Source: Algoriphagus oliviformis (GTDB taxonomy: Bacteria > Bacteroidota > Bacteroidia > Cytophagales > Cyclobacteriaceae). Taken from it: a stretch of 64,000 nucleotides of DNA. The notes beneath the pieces were generated by a model. The model worked only from the letters and a program-made list of their open reading frames with translations, was not told the DNA's origin and made no database searches. Below, piece by piece: positions 25,744 through 34,984 of the stretch. Numbering within the stretch: the first letter of the stretch is position 1; each line of letters begins with the position of its first letter. The stretch is taken from NCBI RefSeq assembly GCF_017254915.1, contig NZ_JAFKCT010000001.1:620001-684000 (forward strand). Reading direction: 5' to 3'. Made by a program: the position numbers and the translations under genes.

Positions 25744-25894
25744 GGGTGCTAATTTCTATACGCTGATCTTCGCTCGCGATTGGCCGAAATGTACGCTTTC
25801 AAGACAGTCGACCGAGCAATTTGTTTCGCTTAATTTATCCAGCCGACAATTTATTTTATCGGGTATCGGCTTAGTTTTGCTTCAAACCCTGATC

Positions 25895-27112
25895 GTGAAT
25901 CTAAGAGAAATAGCTTCGAATACCATCCGATGGCTCTTTTTGGCCGCATTGGTGGGCCTCTTGTCGGGCTCCGCTTCGGCGGTTTTTCTCCTATCCCTCG
26001 ACCTGGCCACCGAGCTGAGGGAAGCAAACCTTTGGCTGATTGCACTGCTGCCGCTCGCTGGCTTTGGCATCGGCTATGTATATCACCATTTTGGGGCCAA
26101 ATCCTCCCAAGGCAACAATCTTCTGCTGGATGCACTGTATCATGGGAAGGAACCCATTCCGCTGAGAATGACTCCCTTGGTGCTGTTTGGGACGATTTTT
26201 ACCCATCTTTTTGGAGGCTCGGCTGGAAGGGAGGGCACCGCGGTGCAGATGGGCGGCTCGCTGGCTGACCAGCTGACGAAGTGGTTTTCCCTCCACAAAG
26301 CCGACCGAAGAATCATCATTATCTGTGGAGTCGCGGGAGGCTTTGCGTCGGTATTTGGGACTCCCCTTGCCGGAGCGGTGTTTTCCCTGGAGTGGATGCT
26401 GGTGCGAAAGATTCGCTGGGGGTCCTTCGTCCCGGCTTTCTTTGCGGCCTTTGTCGCGGACTGGGTTTGCGAATTGGCTTGGGGCGTGGGGCATACGGGC
26501 TACTCTATCCCTGAAGTTCCCGTCCATTCGCTGGCCAATTTGGCTTGGGTGATCCCGGCCGGAATTGCCTTTGGGCTGTCCGCCAGGCTTTTTGCCGAGA
26601 CGGGGCATGCGGTCTCGGCGGTCTTCAAGAAGGCTCTTGCCTACCCTCCCCTGCGGCCTTTTGTGGGAGGGGTGATCATCGCGTTGCTGGTATACTTTTC
26701 CGGAACCACTACCTATATCGGACTGGGGGTGCCCAGGATCGTGGAGGCATTTGAGACGCCGCTGCCCTGGTATGATTGGCTGGCAAAGACCGGCCTCACC
26801 GGTCTGACCCTGGGCTCAGGCTTCAAGGGCGGCGAGGTGACCCCGCTGTTCTTTACCGGTGCGACACTAGGCAATGCGCTTTCGGCTTGGATTCCGCTTC
26901 CCCTGGCCCTGCTGGCCGGAATGGGCTTCGTTGGCGTGTTTTCGGGAGCCACCAATACACCCCTGGCCTGCACCGTGATGGGGATGGAGCTTTTCGGCTA
27001 TGAGGCTGGGGTTTTTCTGGGCATAGCCTGTCTGGTGGCGTATTTTTTCAGCGGACGGGGCAGCATCTACGCTTCTCAAAATTTAGAGGCAAAATATCTT
27101 TGGCGATGGTAA
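25895..27112 (+). CDS. Voltage-gated chloride channel family (ClC) protein
   Basis: About 405 residues from GTG 25895 (VNLREIASNTIRWLF); an upstream start at 25724 would overlap the divergent SDR gene and add a polar, unlike-ClC leader. ClC filter elements are visible: GSAGREGTAVQ, the GVAGGFASVFGTPLAGAVFSLEW core and FKGGEVTPLFFTGATLG, with about ten hydrophobic helices. It lacks a cytoplasmic CBS tail. It is likely a Cl- channel or H+/Cl- exchanger (fluoride or acid resistance also possible). It lies just upstream of the TrkH-TrkA genes. Confidence 0.87.
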   Translation: MNLREIASNTIRWLFLAALVGLLSGSASAVFLLSLDLATELREANLWLIALLPLAGFGIGYVYHHFGAKSSQGNNLLLDALYHGKEPIPLRMTPLVLFGTIFTHLFGGSAGREGTAVQMGGSLADQLTKWFSLHKADRRIIIICGVAGGFASVFGTPLAGAVFSLEWMLVRKIRWGSFVPAFFAAFVADWVCELAWGVGHTGYSIPEVPVHSLANLAWVIPAGIAFGLSARLFAETGHAVSAVFKKALAYPPLRPFVGGVIIALLVYFSGTTTYIGLGVPRIVEAFETPLPWYDWLAKTGLTGLTLGSGFKGGEVTPLFFTGATLGNALSAWIPLPLALLAGMGFVGVFSGATNTPLACTVMGMELFGYEAGVFLGIACLVAYFFSGRGSIYASQNLEAKYLWRW

Positions 27113-27181
27113 AATGGAGTACCTTTCGGGCTGTTTTGGAGCCATTCACTAATCATTTTGATCCAGATCTAAGGGCAAAAT

Positions 27182-28993
27182 ATGAGGTTTAACTTCCAGT
27201 TTTTTTCCAATCCCGACCAAAACCTCCAGTTCATCAAAAGGCTGGTTTTGATCCTCGGGCGGACGATGCGCTATCTGAGTTTTGGGACGTTTGCGGTGCT
27301 CATCTACCAGATGGGCTACACCACCGATCCGGCCAAAGTCCTCCTCACCTCCAGGCTTTTTGAAGTCATGGTATTCCTGCTGGGCTGGGTGATTCTGGTG
27401 AAGAACCTCTTTTCCAATCCTGCACAGCGGTACAAAAAGCTCGTTTTTGAGCTGCTGGTGGCTATATTCCTGATTTTTTCCGCACTGCTGAGATGGAAGG
27501 TCTTCGGGGATTTTTCGGAGGACGCGCTGCTTTTTACCCGAAAGTACTTTATCCTAAACGCACTGGTTTTTCTGATCTTTGTGCAGGAGCTGGGAAAATT
27601 CAGCCTCTTGGTCAACCGTCTGAAGCTCAGCCCTTCCCTGGTCTTTATCCTCAGTTTTTCCATCCTGATCTTTATCGGTACGGCACTCCTTTATCTGCCT
27701 TTGGCCACCACTTCGGGCATCAGTCTGATCGACGCGTTCTTCACCGCTACGTCTGCCGTCTGCGTCACCGGACTGATCGTGGTGGATACCTCGGTAGCCT
27801 TCACTCATTTTGGGCAAGTGATCATCATGACGCTGTTTCAGGTCGGCGGCTTGGGCATCATGACCTTTACGACCTTCTTTGGATTTTTTTTCAAAGGGAG
27901 TCTTTCGATAGAAAACAGCCTTTTTCTCCGGGACTACATCAACGAAAACAACGTGGGGGAAATCACCTCGACGCTGATCAAGATCATCATCTTCACCGTT
28001 TTGGTGGAGCTGGTCGCCGCAGTTTTGATCTTTGTCTGGACAGAGCCGGCGCTTTTTGCCAATGACAGCGGCAGATGGTTTTTTGCGGCATTCCATGCCG
28101 TTTCGGCCTTTTGCAACGCGGGCTTTTCCACGCTCAGCTCGGGCCTGTACGAGCCGGGATTCCGCTACCTCTATCACATGCATCTGGTCGTGGCGGTGAC
28201 GATCATCTTGGGCGGCATCGGCTTTCCTGTGTTTATCAACTATTACAACTACGCCTATCGCGTACTCCGCGGAGCTGTGCGCTCTGCGATCTACGGGGAA
28301 AAATACAGGCATACCCCCAGGGTGTCCAATATCAACACCCGACTCGCGCTGTACACGACCGGAGCGCTGCTGCTGGTGGGCTTTGTATGCTATTGGTACT
28401 TTGAGAGAAACCACACCCTGAGCGGACTCAGTCCCTACGGCAAGCTGGTGACGGCGTTTTTCGGTTCGGTGACCCCGCGGACCGCGGGATTCAATTCGGT
28501 GGACATGACGGCGATGTCGATGCCCACGATCCTGATCTACCTCATATTGATGTGGATCGGAGCCTCGCCCGGATCTACGGGCGGAGGGCTGAAGACCACC
28601 ACCTTTGCGGTCGCGCTGCTCAACACCTGGAGCGTGGCCACGGGCAAGATGCGGGTGGAGGTTTTTGGCAGGCAGATCACTGCCGAGACGCTCCGGAAGG
28701 CTTTTGCCGTCATCGCGCTTTCTTTCCTGACCATTGGGATGGGCGTGTTTTTGGTGACCCTTTTCAATCCCGAGCTTGCGCTGATCGACGTAGCCTTTGA
28801 GATTTTCTCGGCCTTCTCCACCGTGGGGCTGAGCCTTGGCATCACTTCCAGCTTGACCACGGGGAGCAAACTGGTGGTGGCCGTGGTCATGTTCCTCGGC
28901 AGGGTGGGGACGCTGACTATCCTGGTGGCGATCACCAGAAAAACCGCCGAACTGCGCTACAAATACCCGGAAGAAACCGTCTTCATCACTTAA
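27182..28993 (+). CDS. trkH: TrkH family potassium uptake protein
   Basis: 603 residues. The four K+-filter glycine segments are present in order: SAVCVTGL, SAFCNAGFS, VTPRTAGFNS and SAFSTVGLS, each within a pore loop, plus SPGSTGGGLKTTTF. About 110 N-terminal residues form an extra membrane region before the core, as in many Bacteroidota TrkH proteins. It is the translocating subunit for K+ uptake with the TrkA protein encoded 12 bp downstream, and it shares the strand with the ClC gene upstream. Confidence 0.95.
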   Translation: MRFNFQFFSNPDQNLQFIKRLVLILGRTMRYLSFGTFAVLIYQMGYTTDPAKVLLTSRLFEVMVFLLGWVILVKNLFSNPAQRYKKLVFELLVAIFLIFSALLRWKVFGDFSEDALLFTRKYFILNALVFLIFVQELGKFSLLVNRLKLSPSLVFILSFSILIFIGTALLYLPLATTSGISLIDAFFTATSAVCVTGLIVVDTSVAFTHFGQVIIMTLFQVGGLGIMTFTTFFGFFFKGSLSIENSLFLRDYINENNVGEITSTLIKIIIFTVLVELVAAVLIFVWTEPALFANDSGRWFFAAFHAVSAFCNAGFSTLSSGLYEPGFRYLYHMHLVVAVTIILGGIGFPVFINYYNYAYRVLRGAVRSAIYGEKYRHTPRVSNINTRLALYTTGALLLVGFVCYWYFERNHTLSGLSPYGKLVTAFFGSVTPRTAGFNSVDMTAMSMPTILIYLILMWIGASPGSTGGGLKTTTFAVALLNTWSVATGKMRVEVFGRQITAETLRKAFAVIALSFLTIGMGVFLVTLFNPELALIDVAFEIFSAFSTVGLSLGITSSLTTGSKLVVAVVMFLGRVGTLTILVAITRKTAELRYKYPEETVFIT

Positions 28994-29005
28994 AAAACAC
29001 TAGCT

Positions 29006-29695
29006 ATGAAATACATCATCGTGGGAATGGGCAATTTCGGCTCCTACTTGGCCAAGCGGCTGACCGACCTGGGGCACGAGGTCGTGGGGGTGGACAACAG
29101 TGAAACCAAAATCGACCAGATCAAGGACCACGTGACCTACGCCGTGATGCTCAATGCGACCGACCAGCATGCGGTGAACACCCTGCCCATGAAAGATTCG
29201 GATGTGATCGTGATCGCGATAGGTGAGGACGTGGGGGCTTCGATCCTTGCCACGGCGATTTTCAAACAGTTGAAAGCCAAGCGAATCATCGGCCGCGCCA
29301 TCAATGCCCTGCACGAGACCGTGATCCGGGCGATCGGTGTGGACGAGATCATCCATCCAGAGGAGGAGACCGCTGAGCGACTGGCCAAGCGCCTGCAGCT
29401 CAAGGGAGTGATCGACTCCCTGGAAATCTCCGATGACTACAACATCGTGGAAGTGAAAGTCCCCAAGCGCTACTTGGGAATGACGGTGGCAGAGGCCAAC
29501 ATCAGGAGGGAATTTTCCCTAAACATCATGACGACCATCCGGGAGAAGGAAAAGACCAACCTGCTCGGGCTCAAGCTACCACACCGCGAAGTCGCCGGCG
29601 TGATCTCGGCGGATTATGTCTTCGAAGAGGACGACATTCTCCTCATTTTTGGAAGGATAAAAAACATCCAGGAGTTCCTCAACCTCGACAGCTAG
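29006..29695 (+). CDS. trkA: TrkA family potassium uptake regulatory protein
   Basis: 229 residues: an RCK N-terminal Rossmann domain (1-125; IIVGMGNFGSYLA, GVDNSETKID) and an RCK C-terminal domain (about 140-229; RYLGMTVAEANIR, DDILLIFGR). It gates TrkH in response to NAD(H)/ATP. It is a short, one-copy TrkA like KtrA, so the complex is probably KtrAB-like. Its last four bases overlap the convergent channel gene's stop. Confidence 0.95.
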   Translation: MKYIIVGMGNFGSYLAKRLTDLGHEVVGVDNSETKIDQIKDHVTYAVMLNATDQHAVNTLPMKDSDVIVIAIGEDVGASILATAIFKQLKAKRIIGRAINALHETVIRAIGVDEIIHPEEETAERLAKRLQLKGVIDSLEISDDYNIVEVKVPKRYLGMTVAEANIRREFSLNIMTTIREKEKTNLLGLKLPHREVAGVISADYVFEEDDILLIFGRIKNIQEFLNLDS

Positions 29696-30501
29696 TCCGT
29701 GCGGCTGCCGCATTTTCGGCAAAAGTGGTCTCCCGGATCCAAGGCGTCAAATCCGCAATGGGTGCAGGACTTGTGTGACTCGAAGCTTTCCGGTTTCCGC
29801 CGTTTGGCCATTTCCGAAGTCACGATCCCGGTGGGCACCGCGATGATCGCATAGCCCATGAGCATGATCAGGGACGCCAGCAGCTGTCCCAGCGCCGTAG
29901 CCGGAGTGATGTCTCCGAAACCCACCGTGGTCAAGGTCACGATAGCCCAATACATGCCTACCGGAATGCTGGTAAATCCATGCTCCGGGCCCTCCACCAC
30001 AAACATGAGCGTGCCCATGATCAGTACGATGGTGAGCACGGAAAAAAGGAAAATCTGGATTTTGGCGGCACTGGCCTTCAGGGACTCTCTGAGGAAATCG
30101 GCCTCGGCAAGGTAGCGGCCTAGCTTCAGGATGCGGATCACCCGCAAGAGCCTCAGGGCGCGCACCACCGAGAGAAGGTGGGTGTTGGCGATGAAGAAGC
30201 TGAGATAGACCGGCAAGATGGCCAGCAGATCCACGATGCCGTAGAAGCTGGAGACGTATTTCCAGGTCTTGCTGGTAAGCCACACGCGGAGGAAATATTC
30301 CAGGGTAAAAAGAAAGGTGAAGGCCAGCTCGAGGAAAAAAAACAAGTCTCCATACTTGATCTTCAGCTCTGCGACGGAGTCCAGGATGGCGACGATGATA
30401 GAACCGAAAATCAATAAAAGGAGGACGAGATCAAAGGTCTTGGAAGCCCGGTCATCAGACTCAAAGACAATATGGGCCAGTCTTTTTTTGGAAAGAAACA
30501 T
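29692..30501 (-). CDS. Kv-like potassium channel with C-terminal zinc ribbon
   Basis: 269 residues with six hydrophobic segments. The voltage-sensor S4 carries repeated Arg (RALRLLRVIRILKLGRY, about 113-129), and the selectivity filter is TTVGFGD in a typical pore loop. After S6, residues about 245-265 form a small zinc ribbon, CTHCGF...FCRKCG. This is a voltage-gated K+ channel (Ion_trans family). The zinc ribbon tail is unusual. It is convergent with trkA, so K+ export and import genes are paired. Confidence 0.9.
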   Translation of the reverse strand: MFLSKKRLAHIVFESDDRASKTFDLVLLLLIFGSIIVAILDSVAELKIKYGDLFFFLELAFTFLFTLEYFLRVWLTSKTWKYVSSFYGIVDLLAILPVYLSFFIANTHLLSVVRALRLLRVIRILKLGRYLAEADFLRESLKASAAKIQIFLFSVLTIVLIMGTLMFVVEGPEHGFTSIPVGMYWAIVTLTTVGFGDITPATALGQLLASLIMLMGYAIIAVPTGIVTSEMAKRRKPESFESHKSCTHCGFDALDPGDHFCRKCGSRTD

Positions 30502-30524
30502 GCAGGAATTTAAAGAAAAATACC

Positions 30525-32993
30525 TTAATCCAAGTAGTAAACGCGCTTCACCCGCGCGCTGATGTTGGTCAGCAGCTCGTAGGGAATGGTACCGATCCGA
30601 TCGGCCAGCTCCTTGAGCGAAATGCCCTCCCCATAGATGACGGCTTCGTCCCCGGCTCTGGCCTCGATCCCGCTGACATCCACCATCACCATATCCATGC
30701 AGACGTTGCCGATGACGGGGGCTTTCTGGCCTTGGATTAGCACGTAGCCTTTTCCCTGCGAAAAGCGCCGGTCATAGCCGTCCGCATAGCCTATGGCCAA
30801 AGTGGCGATCTTGCCGCCCTCGGGAAGCTGCCCCTTTCTGGAGTAGCCGACCGTCGCGCCTGGAGCCAAGGTTTTCACTTGAGAAATGGAAGTCTTCAGC
30901 GTGCTGACCGGCTTGAGTGCGGCATCGTATTTTCCAGTCACCTCCACCCCATACAGGCCTATGCCCAAGCGCACCATGTCCAGCTGAAACTCGGGGTAGC
31001 GGACGATCCCGGCGGAATTCAGCGCGTGGACCAGCGGCTTGTAGGGAAGGATAGCCTCGATTTTGGTCTTCATTTCCATGAATTCCCGAAGCTGGAATCT
31101 TGAAAATTCCTCGTGCTCTTCTTCATCGGCACCGACCAGATGCGTGTAGAGGCTGGCAATTTTCAATTCCGGAAAGGTGACGATCAAGTCTTTTAGTTCG
31201 TCGAGATGGCTCTGCTCGAAGCCCAAGCGGTGCATACCTGTGTCCAAGTCCAAGTGGATGGACAGCTGCAAGTCGTGGTTTTGGGCGTAGCTGCCGAGCT
31301 TTTTGAAAAACTCCGGACTGAAGACGACGGGCTCCAGCTGATACTCTCGGAGCAGGTCAAAGGATTCCTCGACGGGGTTGAGCACCAGGATAGGGAGGCG
31401 GATGCCCTGCTTTCGCAGCGACACGCCCTCGTCGGAAAAAGCCACCGCGAGGTAGTCCGCACCCATGGTCTGGAGGTGGTTGGCGATCTCGGCCGCCCCG
31501 CCGCCATAGGCAAAGGCCTTCACCATCACCATCATCTTGGTCTCCGGCTTGAGCTGGCGCTTGTAGAAGTTGAAGTTGTGCGTCAGTGCGTTGAGGTTGA
31601 TCTCCAGCGTAGTGCCGTGGATGCGCTGCTGGAGGCGATTCACCACCCGTTCGAATGCAAAGGGCCGTGCTCCGGTGACCAGGATCAGGTCATTTTGAAA
31701 TGCATCGGGATCCAAGGCCGCGAGCAGCAGCTCCGTGGAGGGATAGTTTTCGAAGCGGTCTGGGAAATAGTATTCCAATCGCTTCACCTCCTTGCCCACG
31801 CCGATGATCTGGTCTAGGCCGTAGGAGCGGATCAGCTCGGCTACTTCGGTGTAGATCTTTTCCGGCAGGCCCTGCTGGAGCAGGTCGGAGAGAATCAGGA
31901 CTTTGGACCGCTTGGGCCGCTGCTGGCTCATAAATTCTAGCGCGACCTTCAGCCCGGCGAGGTCGTTGTTGTAGGTGTCGTCTATGAGCAGGGAGTCGCT
32001 TAGCCCCGGCTTGAGCGTAAGCCGCATGTCCACCGGCTTGAGCTGGTCGAGGCCCGCCTGGATGGCGGGAAAGTCCTGCCCCAGCGTCAGTGCCGCGATG
32101 ATCACATGGGTGATGTTTTCCAGGGAAGCCGTGTCGGTAAAGGGAACCTGAAAGGTGAACGTGCTCAGGTCGCTTTTCATCAGCATGAGCTTAGAAAGCG
32201 ATTCCTGCTTTTTCACAGAGATGGAAAAATCCGCAGCCGGCCTCGCAGACCAGGAGATCAGCCGCTCGCGGTCAAATTGGCTTTCGACCTGCTCCCGCAC
32301 GGGCTCTTGGTCGCGGCAGTAGATCAGCAGTTTGGAGTGGGCGAAGAGCAGGAGCTTTTCCCGTATTTTTTCCTCCCTACTGGCAAAGCCCTCTTCATGC
32401 GCGCTGCCGATGTTGGTGAAGATGCCCAGGTCGGGGTGGGTCATCTGCTCCAGCTTGGCCATTTCCCCGGTTTTGGAGATGCCGGCTTCCAGCAAAGCCA
32501 CTTGGTGGTAGGGCTGGATGCCAAAGATGGAGAGCGGCACGCCCACTTGGGAATTGTAGCTTTTGGGGCTTTTGGCGACCGTGTAGCTTTGGCTGAGCAC
32601 CTGGCCGAGCCATTCCTTCACGATGGTTTTGCCGTTGCTGCCGGTGATGCCGACGAGGGGTTTTGCAAAAAGGCTGCGCTCGTATGCCGCAATCGCCTGC
32701 AAAGCCGCCCGGGTATCTTCTACCTGGATGAAGGTAGCTTCTCTCTCCAGTTCCGCAGGTATTTTCCAATCCCAATGTACCAAAAAGCAGGTCACGCCCT
32801 CCTCCACCAAGACGGGGATGTAGGCGGCTCCGTCGGCTTTGGCACCACGAAGTGCCACAAAGAGCGTCTGGTCTGGCTGGATCACCTGGCGGGAGTCAAT
32901 GCCTACATGGGAAATCTGTCCGGAGAAATCCCTGCCTTGGACTTTCCCACCGGTGATTTCCAAAAGCCGGGCTATGGTCAACGGGCTTAGCAT
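30525..32993 (-). CDS. Bifunctional MurF ligase / alanine racemase
   Basis: 822 residues. Residues 1-445 are MurF: a UDP-MurNAc-tripeptide:D-Ala-D-Ala ligase with the P-loop GITGSNGKTIVKEW and the ATP-grasp DDTYNNDL region. Residues about 455-822 are alanine racemase, with the PLP lysine in MVKAFAYGGGA, HLDLDTGMHRLGF, the catalytic Tyr in GATVGYSRKG and CMDMVMVDV near the end. The fusion supplies D-Ala and uses D-Ala-D-Ala for peptidoglycan. It begins 2 bp after the flippase-like gene stop. A second racemase-like gene is at 51966-53120. Confidence 0.95.
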   Translation of the reverse strand: MLSPLTIARLLEITGGKVQGRDFSGQISHVGIDSRQVIQPDQTLFVALRGAKADGAAYIPVLVEEGVTCFLVHWDWKIPAELEREATFIQVEDTRAALQAIAAYERSLFAKPLVGITGSNGKTIVKEWLGQVLSQSYTVAKSPKSYNSQVGVPLSIFGIQPYHQVALLEAGISKTGEMAKLEQMTHPDLGIFTNIGSAHEEGFASREEKIREKLLLFAHSKLLIYCRDQEPVREQVESQFDRERLISWSARPAADFSISVKKQESLSKLMLMKSDLSTFTFQVPFTDTASLENITHVIIAALTLGQDFPAIQAGLDQLKPVDMRLTLKPGLSDSLLIDDTYNNDLAGLKVALEFMSQQRPKRSKVLILSDLLQQGLPEKIYTEVAELIRSYGLDQIIGVGKEVKRLEYYFPDRFENYPSTELLLAALDPDAFQNDLILVTGARPFAFERVVNRLQQRIHGTTLEINLNALTHNFNFYKRQLKPETKMMVMVKAFAYGGGAAEIANHLQTMGADYLAVAFSDEGVSLRKQGIRLPILVLNPVEESFDLLREYQLEPVVFSPEFFKKLGSYAQNHDLQLSIHLDLDTGMHRLGFEQSHLDELKDLIVTFPELKIASLYTHLVGADEEEHEEFSRFQLREFMEMKTKIEAILPYKPLVHALNSAGIVRYPEFQLDMVRLGIGLYGVEVTGKYDAALKPVSTLKTSISQVKTLAPGATVGYSRKGQLPEGGKIATLAIGYADGYDRRFSQGKGYVLIQGQKAPVIGNVCMDMVMVDVSGIEARAGDEAVIYGEGISLKELADRIGTIPYELLTNISARVKRVYYLD

Positions 32994-32994
32994 C

Positions 32995-34059
32995 TTACTC
33001 TTCCGCTAGCTGTTTCTTTTTGAAAAAGACCTGCTTGATCCATCGCGGAAGGAATATCGCTCCCAAAAACAGGTATGGGTAGTAAGAGAACAGCCTCCAG
33101 ATAATGCTGGTGACAAAGGTGTATTGGCCCAGAAACTGCGCGAAAAACTGCCCGTAGAAAAACTCGGCTGTCCCACTGCTGCCAGGGGTCGGAGACAGCA
33201 TCATCACGATCCACATGATCACTTGCCGGGCAAAGACGATGATCTCCTCCTCCAGATTCAGCGGGACAAATGCCGACACAAGCGCATTGAGCATGAGATA
33301 TCGGGAGGTCCAGATGAAGATCGTGACCGAGACGATCTTCAGCCAAAAGGAAAAGCTCTTGCCCGAAAGTTGCCTGGACGCGACGATGATCTGGTCGCCA
33401 AACTCCTGCGCGTTGTGTTTCCACTTTCGCAAAAACTTGATGGAGCAGATCTTGATCAAAATCCACTTGAAGACCCTTGGGCGGTAAAAAAGCGCCAAGG
33501 CCATGACCAGACTGTAGGTGGCATAGAGGCTGTAGCTGATCCAAAAGATCGCCTGTAGGCTGTTTTCGAGCTGGCTCTCCAGCAGTTTGCTGTCCGGAAA
33601 AATGTTGCCTTTGGCCAGGAAGAGGATCACCGGCGCCCCGATCACAAAGAACAGGTTGTCCATGATGGCGGTGACCATCACGATGGCGATGGCTTTGCCC
33701 ATTTTCATGCCCTCCTTGTTGAGGATAAACATCGCCACAGCCGTGCCGCCGACGACGGAGGGCGTGACCGCGGAGGCAAACTCCCATAGGATGATCACAT
33801 AGATCGCGCGCGTCCAGCTGAGGTGCTGGTCGGTCAGCTCCCGGATACGATAGACATATCCAAAATCGCGGAAAAAAAGAACGAGGACGGCGAAAAAGAG
33901 CCAGGGAATGGAGGCGTCGGAAGCGACTTTCAGGTTTTCGATCGAGACATTGGGATCCATGTAAAACATGGCGAGGATGATGCCCAGCCCGATCAGGATT
34001 GGCACCCAAACCTTGTTGGGATTGAGGGTTTGGAAGATTTTTTTGTTGTCCAGCTTCAT
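32995..34059 (-). CDS. Flippase-like protein (LPG-synthase transmembrane / UPF0104 family)
   Basis: About 354 residues from ATG 34059 (MKLDNKKIFQTLNPNKVW), chosen because it sits just after the ScpA stop. About eight hydrophobic segments include the family stretch ILWEFASAVTPSVVGGTAVAMFILNKEG (the ASAVTPSVVGG motif). Proteins of this family flip lipids or act as MprF-like membrane units without a synthase domain. Substrate unknown. It is between scpA and murF-alr in one minus-strand operon. Confidence 0.88.
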   Translation of the reverse strand: MKLDNKKIFQTLNPNKVWVPILIGLGIILAMFYMDPNVSIENLKVASDASIPWLFFAVLVLFFRDFGYVYRIRELTDQHLSWTRAIYVIILWEFASAVTPSVVGGTAVAMFILNKEGMKMGKAIAIVMVTAIMDNLFFVIGAPVILFLAKGNIFPDSKLLESQLENSLQAIFWISYSLYATYSLVMALALFYRPRVFKWILIKICSIKFLRKWKHNAQEFGDQIIVASRQLSGKSFSFWLKIVSVTIFIWTSRYLMLNALVSAFVPLNLEEEIIVFARQVIMWIVMMLSPTPGSSGTAEFFYGQFFAQFLGQYTFVTSIIWRLFSYYPYLFLGAIFLPRWIKQVFFKKKQLAEE

Positions 34060-34061
34060 CG

Positions 34062-34862
34062 TCAGGCGGCGATTGGCTCCGTCTTTTCTACCCAAAAATT
34101 GTTGTATCCCTCACCGATCAGGATAGTCACCTGTGAGAGCTGAAGAAGTTCTAAAATTGCCAAAAAGGTGTAAATCACGAAAATTTTATCTGGTTTGTAC
34201 TCGATGAAATCGGTGAAAGGTACTTGTTTTTTGAAGCTTATCTTTTCCAGCACGAAGTCTTTTTGCTGCTCGATGGTGTAGGGATATTGGATTACGGTGT
34301 GCTTGGTCTCCTCCGATCTGGCGGCCATCTTGCCCATGCATCGTTGGAATACCCTGAGCAGCTTGTAGAGGTCTACGTGCTGCATCTCTGCATCTACGTC
34401 CTCAGCTTTGCTAAGTTCGACGAGCTCCTTGGCGAGGTTGCCCCTTTTTTCCTTCGAAAGCCGCTCCCCTTCCATTTGGGCCAGTTCTTCGACCACGGAT
34501 TTGTATTTTTTGTACTCCAAAAGATTGCGCACGAGCTCCTCTCGGGGGTCGATTTCCTCCCCTTTTTCGTTGAGCTCTGGACGGGGTAGCAGCATGCGCG
34601 ACTTGATCTTCATCAGGGTGGCCACAAAGAGGATGAAGTCGCTGGCCACCTCGATCTCCATTTTTTCGAGCTGATGGATGTAGTCGAGGAAGTCGTTGGT
34701 AATCTTGGAGATGGGAATGTCGTAGATGTCCAGCTCGTCCCGCTCGATGAAAAACAACATCAGATCAAAGGGGCCTTCGAACAATGGTAATTTGATCTCG
34801 AAACTCACCGGATAGCAGAATTTATTGGTTAACTTTGCCTTTTCGTAGCCAAAGATATTCAA
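34062..34862 (-). CDS. scpA: Segregation and condensation protein ScpA
   Basis: 266 residues. The kleisin N-terminal signature FEIKLPLFEGPFDLMLFFIERDELDIYDIPI is at about residues 20-50, followed by a helical middle and a C-terminal winged helix (FVIYTFLAILELLQLSQV). ScpA bridges the SMC heads with ScpB in chromosome condensation. ATG 34862 is used; an in-frame GTG at residue 19 gives a more typical start and is equally plausible. It is divergent from dxs. Confidence 0.88.
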   Translation of the reverse strand: MNIFGYEKAKLTNKFCYPVSFEIKLPLFEGPFDLMLFFIERDELDIYDIPISKITNDFLDYIHQLEKMEIEVASDFILFVATLMKIKSRMLLPRPELNEKGEEIDPREELVRNLLEYKKYKSVVEELAQMEGERLSKEKRGNLAKELVELSKAEDVDAEMQHVDLYKLLRVFQRCMGKMAARSEETKHTVIQYPYTIEQQKDFVLEKISFKKQVPFTDFIEYKPDKIFVIYTFLAILELLQLSQVTILIGEGYNNFWVEKTEPIAA

Positions 34863-34984
34863 TTAAGCAAATTAATTAGAATGGATGGAAATAAAGCAAA
34901 AGCGTGAAATTGGCTTGCTTCTGGCATGAGTAAACAAACTGATTCGCTTTGAGTTATTCTACTTTGACACCAACATTTCAGAAA

